From the NCBI GenBank assembly GCA_021325375.1, contig JAJPHG010000037.1, positions 62,001 through 126,000 on the forward strand: DNA of 64,000 bases. Reading direction: 5' to 3'. Positions within the stretch are counted from its first letter, which is position 1, and each line of letters opens with the position of its first letter. The notes under the pieces are model-generated. The model had not been told where the DNA came from and ran no database searches. It saw only the letters and a list, made by a program, of their open reading frames with translations. The translations under genes were made by a program, and so were the position numbers. Positions 47,954 through 61,285 of the stretch are shown here, piece by piece. Origin of the DNA: Alphaproteobacteria bacterium. Lineage in GTDB: Bacteria > Pseudomonadota > Alphaproteobacteria > Micropepsales > Micropepsaceae.

Positions 47954-49251
47954 GCGCGCCACCGCGCCGGCCGTCGTCGCTGCGCCACCGGCTGCGCTCG
48001 ATCGCGCTCGGCCATCAGCTCGGTCCGGGCCTGATCACCGGCGCGGCCGACGACGATCCGAGCGGCATCGCGACCTACAGCCAGGCCGGCGCGCAGTCGG
48101 GTTTCGGGCTGCTCTGGACGCTGGTATTGACGTTTCCGCTGATGGCGGCGATCCAGCTCATCAGTGCCCATATCGGACGCGTCACGGGCAAGGGGCTGGC
48201 GGCCAACATGGCCAAGGTCATGCCGCGCTGGCTGGTGACGACGCTGGTCGCCCTGCTCTTCCTCGCCAACACGATCAATGTCGGCGCCGATCTGGCGGCG
48301 ATGGGCGAAGGCGCGCGGCTGGTGGCGGGCTTCGGCGAGCACGAGTTCACCATCGCCTTCGCGGTGTTCTCGGTCATCCTGCAGATGTTCGTGCCGTACA
48401 AGCGCTATGCGCGGTTCCTCACCGTGCTGACGCTGAGCCTGTTCGCCTATGTCGCGGTGGTCTTCATGATCCATCTCGACTGGAGCGCGGTCGGGCTCGG
48501 CATGATCGGCGTGCATGCGGAGCTGTCGCCCGCGGCGGCCACCACCATCGTGGCGATCTTCGGCACGACGATCAGCCCCTATCTCTTCTTCTGGCAAAGC
48601 GCGGAAGAGGTCGAGGAGCTCAATCACAATGCCTCGCAGAAGCCGCTCACCGAGGTGCCGCACCAGGCCAAGCGCGCCTTCGCGCGCATGCGCACCGACA
48701 CGATCGTCGGCATGGCGGTGTCCAACATCGTGGCGCTGGCGATCATGATCTCGACCGCCGCGACCTTGCACGCCGCCGGCAAGACGGACATCCAGACCGC
48801 GGCCGATGCGGCGCGCGCGCTCGAGCCGCTGGCGGGCAAGTTCGCCTTCCTGCTGTTCAGCTTGGGCATCATCGGCACAGGGCTGCTCGCCATCCCCGTG
48901 CTCGCGGGCTCGGCCGCCTATGCGGTTGGCGAGACGCGCGGCTGGAAGGTCGGGCTCGACAACAAGCCGTGGGAGGCGGTCGGCTTCTATTGCGTGATCG
49001 GCGCCGCGGTCGCGCTCGGCCTCGTCATCGACTATTCCGGCCTCGACCCGATCAAGGCGCTCTATTGGAGCGCAGTCGTCAACGGCGTGATCGCCGTGCC
49101 GATGATGGTTGCGATGATGGTCGTCTCCACCAACGCCAAGATGATGGGGAAATTCACGGCGGGTCCCAGCCTTCGCATCCTCGGCTGGGCCTCGACCGCG
49201 GTGATGGCGGCGGCCACGGTGGCGATGATCGTGGTCGCGGTGATAGGCTGA
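47950..49251 (+). CDS. Nramp-related divalent metal cation transporter
   Basis: A 433-residue membrane protein with about eleven hydrophobic segments. LGPGLITGAADDDPSGIATYSQAGAQSGFGLLW is the Nramp first helix, but the canonical DPGN metal site reads DPSG. The sixth-helix counterpart is AIFGTTISPYLFFWQSAEEVEE, without the usual methionine site (MPHN). This places it in a divergent group of Nramp-like carriers whose ions may differ from Mn2+/Fe2+. It is translationally coupled to the quinone oxidoreductase. Confidence 0.88.
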   Translation: MSAPPRRPSSLRHRLRSIALGHQLGPGLITGAADDDPSGIATYSQAGAQSGFGLLWTLVLTFPLMAAIQLISAHIGRVTGKGLAANMAKVMPRWLVTTLVALLFLANTINVGADLAAMGEGARLVAGFGEHEFTIAFAVFSVILQMFVPYKRYARFLTVLTLSLFAYVAVVFMIHLDWSAVGLGMIGVHAELSPAAATTIVAIFGTTISPYLFFWQSAEEVEELNHNASQKPLTEVPHQAKRAFARMRTDTIVGMAVSNIVALAIMISTAATLHAAGKTDIQTAADAARALEPLAGKFAFLLFSLGIIGTGLLAIPVLAGSAAYAVGETRGWKVGLDNKPWEAVGFYCVIGAAVALGLVIDYSGLDPIKALYWSAVVNGVIAVPMMVAMMVVSTNAKMMGKFTAGPSLRILGWASTAVMAAATVAMIVVAVIG

Positions 49252-49273
49252 GCCGAAGGCAAGAGGCAACCGC

Positions 49274-49534
49274 GTGTCCGTTCTGGGGTGGATATTCTTC
49301 GGGCTGATCGCAGGCTTCATCGCGAGCCGGATCATGGGCGCCAGGGGCCAGGGCTGCATGATCGACATGGTGCTCGGCCTCGTCGGCGCACTCGTCGGCG
49401 GCGGATTGTTCTCCTATCTCGGCGACCGGGTGCCGTGGGGATTCGATCTGCGCTCGATATTCGTCGCCGTGATCGGCGCAGTCATCGTGCTCGTCATCTA
49501 TCACGCGGCAACCGGGCGCCGCGGCCTGCGCTAG
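49274..49534 (+). CDS. GlsB/YeaQ/YmgE family stress-response membrane protein
   Basis: An 86-residue inner-membrane protein with three hydrophobic helices separated by glycine-rich turns: VLGWIFFGLIAGFIASRIMG, IDMVLGLVGALVGGGLFSYLG and IFVAVIGAVIVLVIYHA. This is the standard transglycosylase-associated (YeaQ) family layout. It starts with GTG 23 bases after the transporter stop. Confidence 0.93.
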   Translation: MSVLGWIFFGLIAGFIASRIMGARGQGCMIDMVLGLVGALVGGGLFSYLGDRVPWGFDLRSIFVAVIGAVIVLVIYHAATGRRGLR

Positions 49535-49541
49535 AACGACG

Positions 49542-50231
49542 GTGCGCGGCGAGCCCGGCATCTCCCTCAAAGCCGCCATCGCCAAGCTCGCGCGCGTCCA
49601 TCCCGCGGACACGCCGCTCAGCGATCCGCTCGCGATCCTGGTGTGGGAGAATGTGGGCTACCTGATCGACGACGCGCGGCGACGCACGCTGTTCGACGAA
49701 TTCAAACGCAAGATCGGCCTCGAAGCGCACCAGATCGCGAACGCGCCGATGCCGGTGCTCTCCGACATCGCCAGGCGCGGCGGCATGCATCCGCAGAAGC
49801 GCGCCGAGCGTCTCGTGGAGATCGGCCGCCTCGCGATCGCCGAATGCGACGGCAAGCTCGCCGAGAAGCTCCACACGCTGCCGCTCGCCAAGGCGCGCGC
49901 GCTGCTCAAGAAATTCCCGTCCGTCGGCGATCCCGGCGCGGACCGCATCCTGCTGTTCTGCGATATCGCCGCCGTGGCCAGCGTCGATTCCAACGGCTTG
50001 CGCGCGCTGGTGCGATTGGGCTTCGCAAGCGAGGGAAAGTCCTATGCGCAGAGCTACAGATCGGCCGTCGCGGCGTTGAACGAGGCCGGCGCGGGCGATG
50101 GCGCGTGGCTGAAGCGCGCCTATACCGTCCTGCGCGAGCACGGCAAGGCACTGTGCAAGCGCGCGGCGCCCGTCTGCGAGCCCTGTCCGCTTGATGCAGT
50201 CTGCGCCCACCGGCCGGTGACCACGGCATAA
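49542..50231 (+). CDS. Endonuclease III-like HhH-GPD protein with iron-sulfur loop
   Basis: A 229-residue DNA glycosylase-like protein starting at a GTG 8 bases after the previous stop. The helix-hairpin-helix is LLKKFPSVGDPGADRILL and the following AVASVDSNGLRALVRLGF carries the conserved Asp. The C-terminus has C-x6-C-x2-C-x5-C (CKRAAPVCEPCPLDAVC), the [4Fe-4S] loop of endonuclease III. The lysine used by Nth-type lyases is not seen in the hairpin, so it may be monofunctional or altered. A 60-bp piece of this gene recurs at 52229-52283. Confidence 0.85.
   Translation: MRGEPGISLKAAIAKLARVHPADTPLSDPLAILVWENVGYLIDDARRRTLFDEFKRKIGLEAHQIANAPMPVLSDIARRGGMHPQKRAERLVEIGRLAIAECDGKLAEKLHTLPLAKARALLKKFPSVGDPGADRILLFCDIAAVASVDSNGLRALVRLGFASEGKSYAQSYRSAVAALNEAGAGDGAWLKRAYTVLREHGKALCKRAAPVCEPCPLDAVCAHRPVTTA
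50092..50155 (+). repeat. Segment of the endonuclease gene that is duplicated at 52229-52283
   Basis: GCGGGCGATGGCGCG and TGAAGCGCGCCTATA are identical in both places, with a one-base gap between and a few mismatches after. In the endonuclease it encodes GDGAWLKRAYTVLREHG. The copies are in direct orientation and bracket the large secreted-protein gene. Confidence 0.85.
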
Positions 50232-50405
50232 CGTGCGCGGCTATGGTATTGAATATTATAAGAAAACACGAATTGTAAAAAATCCTTCATGTTTTGGCGT
50301 TGGCAGCCTATAGTTGCTTAGCTAATGAGTTCTCCATAACTGAGAAACCAAAAAGTCGGGGAGCGCATTTTTCCGAAAAACATCTTCGAACAGGTGGGGG
50401 GCACC

Positions 50406-52214
50406 ATGGTCTTCGAAAGGCTTTTTCGCCGCACAGTCATTTGTTTCGCGCTGATTTCGGGAGCGGTCGGCGCGTCCATCACGCCGGCGCTTGCGACGGC
50501 CGACGTTCTGATCCTCGGCCCGACGGCCACCAGCGGCATCGAAAACAGCGTCGTCACGACGGGCACGAGCACGCCGGTTCCGGGCTATGCATCCGTGAAC
50601 GGGCTGGGGCTGACGGCGCATGTCGCGTCCACTTCCGCGGATTGGCTGACCCAATTGGCTGATCCGAACTACAAGGCGATCGTGCTCGGCGATCCCACAT
50701 GCTCGGGCGCCGGTCCCACGGCCTGGGCGGAAACGCCGGCGGCGCAAACAGCGCTCGCCACGCGCGTCAGAGGCGACGTCGTCCTGATCGGCACCGATCT
50801 GTCGTACCACACCGGCGTCAACGGCACGAGCGGCGTGCAATTGTGGGCATCGTCGATCCGCTTCGCCGTCGCCGGCTACGCCGCGCACGGCACCGGCGCG
50901 GTCATCTCGCTGAGTTGCTACTACTTGTCCGCGGCGGCGTCGACGCCGGTTCCGTTGCTCGACGCGCTCGGCGCGACGCCCGGCGCGTTCTCGGTCCAGG
51001 GTGGCCTGCCCTGTCTCGGCAACGTGTCCATCATCGCATCCAGCCCGGCGCTCACCGGCCTCACCGGCGGTTCCGGCGGCACGCTGTCGGCATGGGGCTG
51101 TTCCGTGCATGAGGGTTTCAACACCTGGGATCCGAGCTTCACGCCGCTCGCCATCGCCACGGACCCCGCGGTGCCGCACACCATCAGCGGCACCGACGTC
51201 GATACCGGCGAAGCCGTCAGCGGGTTTCCCTATATCCTGGCGCGCGGCGTCACGCCTGCGGGCGGCAAAGCCGTAATCAAAGTCTGCAAGGTCGCGGGCC
51301 CGGGCATTGCCGTCGGCGCGCCGTTCACCTTCGGAGCCGGCTCGGCGTCGTTCAGCGTGCCGGCAGGTCCGCCGCCCGGCGGGTACTGCGTCGTCGGCAC
51401 CACCGCCGCGGTCGGCGCGACCGCCACGGTGAGCGAGACGATCCCCTCCGGCACCGCGGTATCGAGCATCACGGTCGCCCCGCCTTCCGCGCTTTCGGGA
51501 ACACCCAACCTCGCCGCCGGCACCGTCAACGTCACCGTCGCCGGCGGCGTCACCGAGGTGACCTACACCGACTACAAGAACACCGGCTATCTCGAGATCT
51601 GCAAGACCGGCGACGTGAAGGGCAACTACACGTTCCATGTCGACCCGGGCAAGCTCGGACCGTTCACGGTGCCGGCCGGCGCCTGTTCGCCCGCTATCGA
51701 GGTGACCGCAGGCACGGTCCTGATCAGCGAGGCCGCCGGTGCTGGACCCTCCATGTCCGGCTGCAGCACCATCCCGCCCGCGATGCAGGGCCCCTGCAAT
51801 CCGGCGGCCGGCACGTCGACGGTGACGGTGATGCCGGGAGACATCTCCGCACAGACCATCGCGATGGTCCGCAACGGTCCGCGCGGCATCCCAACGTCGA
51901 TTCCGAGCCGCGGCACGGGAAGCATCCCGTCCACCACGGCTTTGGAATGCGTCCCCGAAAAGCCGCGCGCAGGCGAGACGGTCACCTGCACGGCCCGTGT
52001 GAGCGCGCGTTCCGCAAAGCCCACCGGCGAGGTCGATTTCCTCGAGGGCCGCACCAAGCTCGGCCACGGCCATCCCGACGCCGAGGGCGTCGCGGTGTTC
52101 ACGACGGCCGTGCTTCCTCCCGGGCCGCACGCCATCGTCGCCGTCTATGGCGGAAACGGCGATGTCGCGCCGAGCTCGTCCGGCCAAGTCAACGTGAGGG
52201 TCGCGGTTCATTGA
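50406..52214 (+). CDS. Large secreted protein with bacterial Ig-like C-terminal domain
   Basis: A 602-residue protein with a Sec signal peptide (about residues 1-31, ending in PALATA). Residues about 32-280 are unassigned, rich in Thr/Ser/Gly, and start with ADVLILGPTATSG. Two similar modules follow (KAVIKVCKVAGPGIAVGAPFTF at about 285 and GYLEICKTGDVKGNYTFHV at about 393), resembling prealbumin-like repeats. The last 100 residues (TALECVPEKPRAGETVTCTARVSA to GGNGDVAPSSSGQVNVRV) form an Ig-like domain of the Big_3_5 type. There is no membrane anchor or sorting signal. The 170 bases upstream are AT-rich. Probably an extracellular or surface protein; role unknown. Confidence 0.75.
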   Translation: MVFERLFRRTVICFALISGAVGASITPALATADVLILGPTATSGIENSVVTTGTSTPVPGYASVNGLGLTAHVASTSADWLTQLADPNYKAIVLGDPTCSGAGPTAWAETPAAQTALATRVRGDVVLIGTDLSYHTGVNGTSGVQLWASSIRFAVAGYAAHGTGAVISLSCYYLSAAASTPVPLLDALGATPGAFSVQGGLPCLGNVSIIASSPALTGLTGGSGGTLSAWGCSVHEGFNTWDPSFTPLAIATDPAVPHTISGTDVDTGEAVSGFPYILARGVTPAGGKAVIKVCKVAGPGIAVGAPFTFGAGSASFSVPAGPPPGGYCVVGTTAAVGATATVSETIPSGTAVSSITVAPPSALSGTPNLAAGTVNVTVAGGVTEVTYTDYKNTGYLEICKTGDVKGNYTFHVDPGKLGPFTVPAGACSPAIEVTAGTVLISEAAGAGPSMSGCSTIPPAMQGPCNPAAGTSTVTVMPGDISAQTIAMVRNGPRGIPTSIPSRGTGSIPSTTALECVPEKPRAGETVTCTARVSARSAKPTGEVDFLEGRTKLGHGHPDAEGVAVFTTAVLPPGPHAIVAVYGGNGDVAPSSSGQVNVRVAVH

Positions 52215-52228
52215 GCAAGCCGGGGCTC

Positions 52229-52283
52229 GCGGGCGATGGCGCGGGTTGAAGCGCGCCTATACTGTGCTGCGCGGGCACGGGAA
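52229..52283 (+). repeat. Partial direct copy of the endonuclease gene segment
   Basis: About 55 bases match 50092-50155 at roughly 88% identity, with one base missing in the middle. In the downstream frame it would encode LKRAYTVLRGHG, the same residues as in the endonuclease, and it runs into the methyltransferase frame. It is a molecular scar of a duplication or of recombination with a foreign copy. Confidence 0.85.
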
Positions 52284-52290
52284 TGTGACG

Positions 52291-52890
52291 ATGGACGAGG
52301 CGTTCGGTTTCACCTTCAACGGCAAGCCCGTCACGCCGGCGAAGTTCAAACCGCTCTACGTTTCCGAGTTCCGCCGCGTGCTCGACACCTATGCGACGGC
52401 GGGCGTGACGCGCGTGCTGGAATGGGGCAGCGGACTGACGACGCAGATCCTGGCTGCGCACGCGGCACGCCTGCCGGATTTCGAGCTGCTGCTCACCATC
52501 GACTCCAATCCGCCCTACCAGGAAGCGATCTTCGCCGGGCGCGAGCGTCCCGCCTTCCTTCGCGAGATGGCGCTCGACCTCGCGGGCCCGCAATCGCTGG
52601 CGCCGGAGCTCGCCTATTCCACCTATCCGCTCAGGCTCGGCCGCAACTTCGACCTGATCTTCATCGACGGACGCAGGCGCATGGAGTGCGCCTTCATCGC
52701 GGCGCTGGTCTGCCACGAGAAGACGGCGATCGTGGTCCACGACTACCGGCGCCTGCGCTACCAGCCGATCCTGGCGCTGTTCGATGTCGTCGAGGACGGC
52801 CCCGAGTTCCGCGTCCTCAAGCCGCGGCCGTCGGTGATGACAGCGCTCGGGGAAAGCCGCGGCTATTCGGCGGCGCTGTTCCGGGAATAG
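52291..52890 (+). CDS. Class I SAM methyltransferase-fold protein
   Basis: A 199-residue protein. VTRVLEWGSGLTTQILA matches motif I, LLTIDSNPPYQE motif II, and NFDLIFIDGRRRMECAFIAAL with VVHDYRRLRYQPIL the later motifs, similar to the methyltransferases that act on O-linked small molecules or sugars. The start at 52291 is chosen because the frame before it (from TTG 52246) is the duplicated endonuclease piece. No ribosome site is clear, so expression may depend on the upstream gene. Confidence 0.75.
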   Translation: MDEAFGFTFNGKPVTPAKFKPLYVSEFRRVLDTYATAGVTRVLEWGSGLTTQILAAHAARLPDFELLLTIDSNPPYQEAIFAGRERPAFLREMALDLAGPQSLAPELAYSTYPLRLGRNFDLIFIDGRRRMECAFIAALVCHEKTAIVVHDYRRLRYQPILALFDVVEDGPEFRVLKPRPSVMTALGESRGYSAALFRE

Positions 52891-52994
52891 ACGTCGAAGG
52901 CATGGCCTGTCGCGGAGCAGGTTGCGGGAAAACTACTATTCCTTGCATGAATGATGAACGATAGTTAAGATTGTTCATTCGGGTTGGGGAACCG

Positions 52995-56208
<3,214 letters not shown>

Positions 56209-56295
56209 CGTTCGCGCCTCCGATTTTCCAGCAGGGTATGAATCTTTCCGAACAATGCCAAGCGTCGCCTCGAATTCAGTGACAGTGTTGGCTGC

Positions 56296-56751
56296 TCAGG
56301 CCAGCGCCCTATCAATTGCACGCTCCGTTGATAGCAGAAGCGCGCGGTAGCCGTCTTCTTCGTAAAGCCCAAAGCCGTCGATGGCGAAGCGTTCGCGCAC
56401 GTAGCGCAGACACGCCGCCGCCCCTGCGAGCGTGCGCGGAACGGTGGCAACGATTCGGTCGGCCGCGTCGCGTTCCACGAAGCCCAGCGGACCCTCGGCT
56501 GCACACAGCGCATCCAGCCGCGCCGCCAAAGACGTCCAGCCTGTTTCGTTCGCAGCACGTAGCGCCCGGTCCGCCGCGTCCTGCGCTTCAAAAAGCGCAA
56601 TAAGTTCCGCATGAATCGCGGCGTGCGCCGCCAGCGCGGCGAAAATCGGATCGGGTCCGGCGCAAGCCTTGAGGGGCAATAAAGCGGGGACCAACGCGGG
56701 TGCGGCAAGCACGCCGCGACGTGTGATAGACTGGTAACCAGCCTGGGCCAT
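56296..56751 (-). CDS. Hypothetical protein with Tat-like signal
   Basis: A 151-residue protein. The N-terminus has TRRGVLAAPALVPALLPLKACA, a twin-arginine-like signal with a possible lipobox-like LKAC. The rest is a helical, alanine-rich domain (AALAAHAAIHAELIALFEAQDAADRALRAA and on) ending in YEEDGYRALLLSTERAIDRAL. I do not recognise a family. GGAGATCCC precedes the ATG at 56751. Confidence 0.6.
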   Translation of the reverse strand: MAQAGYQSITRRGVLAAPALVPALLPLKACAGPDPIFAALAAHAAIHAELIALFEAQDAADRALRAANETGWTSLAARLDALCAAEGPLGFVERDAADRIVATVPRTLAGAAACLRYVRERFAIDGFGLYEEDGYRALLLSTERAIDRALA

Positions 56752-56846
56752 GGGATCTCCTTGGCACGGGTTAGGTCCGTCGGGATGTTGCTGCATCCCG
56801 GCGGGCCGCTTGGCGGTGCGACAATCTCTACCTACAATGACCTTTC

Positions 56847-57029
56847 ATGTCAATCCAATTGTCGGTAATAAACACCATGGTCAAGACTCCGTCCCTAGGC
56901 GTTCGCGTACAGCCTGAGATCAAGGCCGCGCTCCAAAGAGCAGCGGCCGACGACATGCGCTCGATGTCGTCACTGATCGACAAGATCCTGATCGAGTGGC
57001 TGAGGAAGAAGGGCTATCTCAAGGCGTAG
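56847..57029 (+). CDS. Small ribbon-helix-helix-like protein
   Basis: A 60-residue frame (or 50 residues from the second ATG at 56877). TPSLGVRVQPEIKAALQRAAADDMRSMSSLIDKILIEWLRKKGYL has the strand-helix-helix spacing of Arc/MetJ-type DNA-binding proteins. It stands alone, with no toxin-like partner next to it. A transcription factor or an orphan antitoxin is possible. Confidence 0.6.
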   Translation: MSIQLSVINTMVKTPSLGVRVQPEIKAALQRAAADDMRSMSSLIDKILIEWLRKKGYLKA

Positions 57030-57096
57030 TGCGCGGCCCGTAAGGAGATGATCTGCGAAGAGCAACGACTCAGAGCCAAGCCACATCCAGTGTCAA

Positions 57097-58005
57097 CTAT
57101 TCATCCAACAAGCTTATAAACTTTTGGTATGCCGGAATTGCGCGCAAATCGGCACCCACCACCTCGGGGCAACCTGGGCGCGCGCCGGGAAATCTCTCCA
57201 AAGCGTACAGCGTCAAAAGTACGGGATTGAGCACAAACATCATCAAATCTTTGATCAGAGGCTTGTATTCCACCGTGAATGCGGCAATCCGTTCACAATC
57301 TGCTTCAGTGGCAATTTTCCAAATCGTAGCATCGACGGTCTTCTCGCCATGTACATAAGCAAGAACGCTGAACGCAGACGGATGCGTCACCTCACAAAGA
57401 TCGGAATAACATTCAACTACACTTGGCAGCTGACCTTGCTCAAGAATCCGGAGGTACTCCCTCACCTGCTTCGCCCTATGGCTTTCCGGAAAGGCTTTTC
57501 CATGGGCATTTTTCTTCCGTGCATGAGAAAAATGAATCAATGAATCTTCCAGTTCTCCGGAAATGAAAAGTTCAGTTCCTGTATTCGCGCCTTCAAGGAT
57601 TTGCTTGATCCTCTTCCTGTTTTCCGCAAAGCACTGCGGTGCGCGAAAGAGCCCTTCAAACGAATCCGCAGATGACTCCAATAGGCCTCGAAATGCGGAA
57701 CAAAAGATCAAATAGTTGCCGTCACGCACTGCATCCAAACACCCATGCAACCACCTCACATGGCGGATCGCACTGCTAGTTGCAGCGAAATGCGCTCTGT
57801 CCAACAATTCCCGCCAGTATATGCGTTGACCGAGCATGGGATTGTCCACAAGAACGCTCTTGAAATCCTCCATGTTCAGAAAACGATATTCCTGCCCTTC
57901 GGCATACCTGGCAATGGCTTGCAGCATTTCGAACACGCTCAACTGACGCGCTCCAAACATCCCCTCGAATACGCGACGACGGAGGACGTCGGTAGAATTG
58001 TCCAT
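57097..58005 (-). CDS. Orphan hypothetical protein of atypical composition
   Basis: A 302-residue protein without signal peptide or clear membrane helices. The sequence is helical in appearance, for example FEMLQAIARYAEGQEYRFLN and NYLIFCSAFRGLLESSADSFEGLF, with ISGELEDSLIHFSHARKKNAHGKAF in the middle. I recognise no family. The base composition and codon use are clearly lower in GC than in thiC beside it, so it was probably acquired. It ends 85 bases before the small gene and starts 6 bases downstream of the thiC stop. Confidence 0.6.
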   Translation of the reverse strand: MDNSTDVLRRRVFEGMFGARQLSVFEMLQAIARYAEGQEYRFLNMEDFKSVLVDNPMLGQRIYWRELLDRAHFAATSSAIRHVRWLHGCLDAVRDGNYLIFCSAFRGLLESSADSFEGLFRAPQCFAENRKRIKQILEGANTGTELFISGELEDSLIHFSHARKKNAHGKAFPESHRAKQVREYLRILEQGQLPSVVECYSDLCEVTHPSAFSVLAYVHGEKTVDATIWKIATEADCERIAAFTVEYKPLIKDLMMFVLNPVLLTLYALERFPGARPGCPEVVGADLRAIPAYQKFISLLDE

Positions 58006-58011
58006 CTGGCC

Positions 58012-59917
<1,906 letters not shown>

Positions 59918-59971
59918 CAGCGCGGATGTTGAGCTTATGTTACATTAAGTCAAGATGCCCGGAGACACCGC

Positions 59972-60418
59972 ATGCCGGCCACAATGACGTTCACACCCAC
60001 CGGCCAAGGCTGGGCGGATTGCGAATTGCGCCTGGGCGGGCGCGCGTTCACGCTCACAGGCATCTCCGATCTCACGGACGCGCTCGGCGATCTGACGCGA
60101 CTTGCGCTGATGATTGCAGCCGGCGCTTATCGGACGACCGTTAGTTTCGATCGCGAGCCGGCGGAATGGCGGATCGTTGCGATAACGCTCACCGACGCAG
60201 CAGGCGGCGGCCCAGTGTCGATCAACGTTTATTCCTTTCCAGATATGTCGGATGCCCCGCTGTCAGAAGGCGCGCTCGAATTCACGGCCGATTGCGGCGC
60301 AGGCGAGTTCGTGCGGGCGATCCTGGACGGTATTCGTGCCGCGCTCGCCGATCCACGGCTTAAAGGCTTTACCGAACCGACCGAAGCGCTGCGCGTGCTG
60401 GAACTCGCGCTCACCTAA
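59972..60418 (+). CDS. Hypothetical protein
   Basis: A 148-residue cytoplasmic protein, divergent from thiC. FTPTGQGWADCELRLGGRAFTLTGISDLTDALGDLTRLAL and the later SINVYSFPDMSDAPLSEGALEFTADCGAGEFVRAILDGIRAAL suggest an alternating strand/helix fold similar to small uncharacterised proteins of actinobacteria and proteobacteria. I cannot name a family. It overlaps the end of the convergent VOC gene by 4 bases. Confidence 0.6.
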   Translation: MPATMTFTPTGQGWADCELRLGGRAFTLTGISDLTDALGDLTRLALMIAAGAYRTTVSFDREPAEWRIVAITLTDAAGGGPVSINVYSFPDMSDAPLSEGALEFTADCGAGEFVRAILDGIRAALADPRLKGFTEPTEALRVLELALT

Positions 60419-60753
60419 GGCCGCGCGTGGCGGGGTTGGTAGAGTCCGATCTTGCCGCCGCCGGGCAGTGTCAGGCGCGTCAGCCGCCCCCAGCCCTGAT
60501 CCGACGCCGGCTCGCAGGCGACGCCGGCCTTCTTCAGCTTCGTCATCTCGAGATCGAGATCGTCGGTCATCAGATAGAGTTCGTGCAGGCCGTTCTCGTC
60601 GGACGGATGAACCGCGACCTCTGCCGGCGGCAGCTTGAAGATCAGCCAGCCGTGCCCGACATCGACATGGCCGAATTCGAGCACGTTCCTGAAGAAGGCT
60701 TTGTCCGCCTCCGCGTCCTTCGAATAGATGATGACATGCGCGCCGTCGATCAT
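60415..60753 (-). CDS. VOC family protein (glyoxalase-like)
   Basis: A 112-residue vicinal-oxygen-chelate protein. MIDGAHVIIYSKDAEADKAFFRNVLEFGHVDVGHGWLIFKLPPAEVAVHP is the first beta-alpha-beta-beta-beta module and HELYLMTDDLDLEMTKLKKAGV begins the second. The likely metal ligands are His and Glu residues in these strands. GGAGGGTCCC stands before the ATG at 60753. Function unknown. Confidence 0.88.
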   Translation of the reverse strand: MIDGAHVIIYSKDAEADKAFFRNVLEFGHVDVGHGWLIFKLPPAEVAVHPSDENGLHELYLMTDDLDLEMTKLKKAGVACEPASDQGWGRLTRLTLPGGGKIGLYQPRHARP

Positions 60754-60850
60754 GGGACCCTCCCTTTGGCCTGGAGCATAGCGCCGATTGCGCGCAGCGC
60801 ACGGCAAATGTGCTAGCCTCACCCGGCACATCCCGGCCGGAGCGCCACGC

Positions 60851-61285
60851 ATGATCCGCCGCGCCACGCCCGCCGATGCCGAGGCGGCTGCCGCCGTCTT
60901 CACCGCATCGTTCGCGAGCATGCGCTTCGTGCCCAAGCTCCACACTGCGGACGAGGACCGCGCCTTCCTGCGCGGCCTGATCGCGCAGAAAGAGGTGTGG
61001 TTCGCCATCCGCGACGGCACGGTCGCGGGCCTCGCCTGCTGGCACGACGGCTGGCTGGAGCAGCTTTACGTCGATCCCCGTCATCACAACGAAGGCTTCG
61101 GAACCGCGCTGCTCCGTCACGTTTTGGACAAACACCCCGAGGGTTTCCAGCTCTGGACCTTCCAAGCGAACGCAGGTGCGCGCCGCTTCTACGAGCGCCA
61201 CGGCTTCGCGCTTGTCGAGCTCACCGACGGCACGCACAATGAGGAAAAGACGCCGGACGCGCGCTATGAATGGAGGCCGCGATGA
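60851..61285 (+). CDS. GNAT family N-acetyltransferase
   Basis: A 144-residue acetyltransferase. MIRRATPADAEAAAAVF opens the fold, WLEQLYVDPRHHNEGFGTALLRHVL contains the acetyl-CoA-binding loop (normally Q/RxxGxG/A; here HNEGFG), and TFQANAGARRFYERHGFALVE is the conserved last motif. The acceptor is unknown. Its stop overlaps the next ATG (ATGA). Confidence 0.9.
   Translation: MIRRATPADAEAAAAVFTASFASMRFVPKLHTADEDRAFLRGLIAQKEVWFAIRDGTVAGLACWHDGWLEQLYVDPRHHNEGFGTALLRHVLDKHPEGFQLWTFQANAGARRFYERHGFALVELTDGTHNEEKTPDARYEWRPR

Noticed and set aside
50322..52211. A 629-codon minus-strand frame opposite the secreted protein
   Set aside because: No family features, while the plus strand has a signal peptide and an Ig-like domain.
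52236..52290. N-terminal extension of the methyltransferase-like protein from TTG 52246
   Set aside because: The extension is the duplicated endonuclease segment, so it is more likely a scar than part of the protein.
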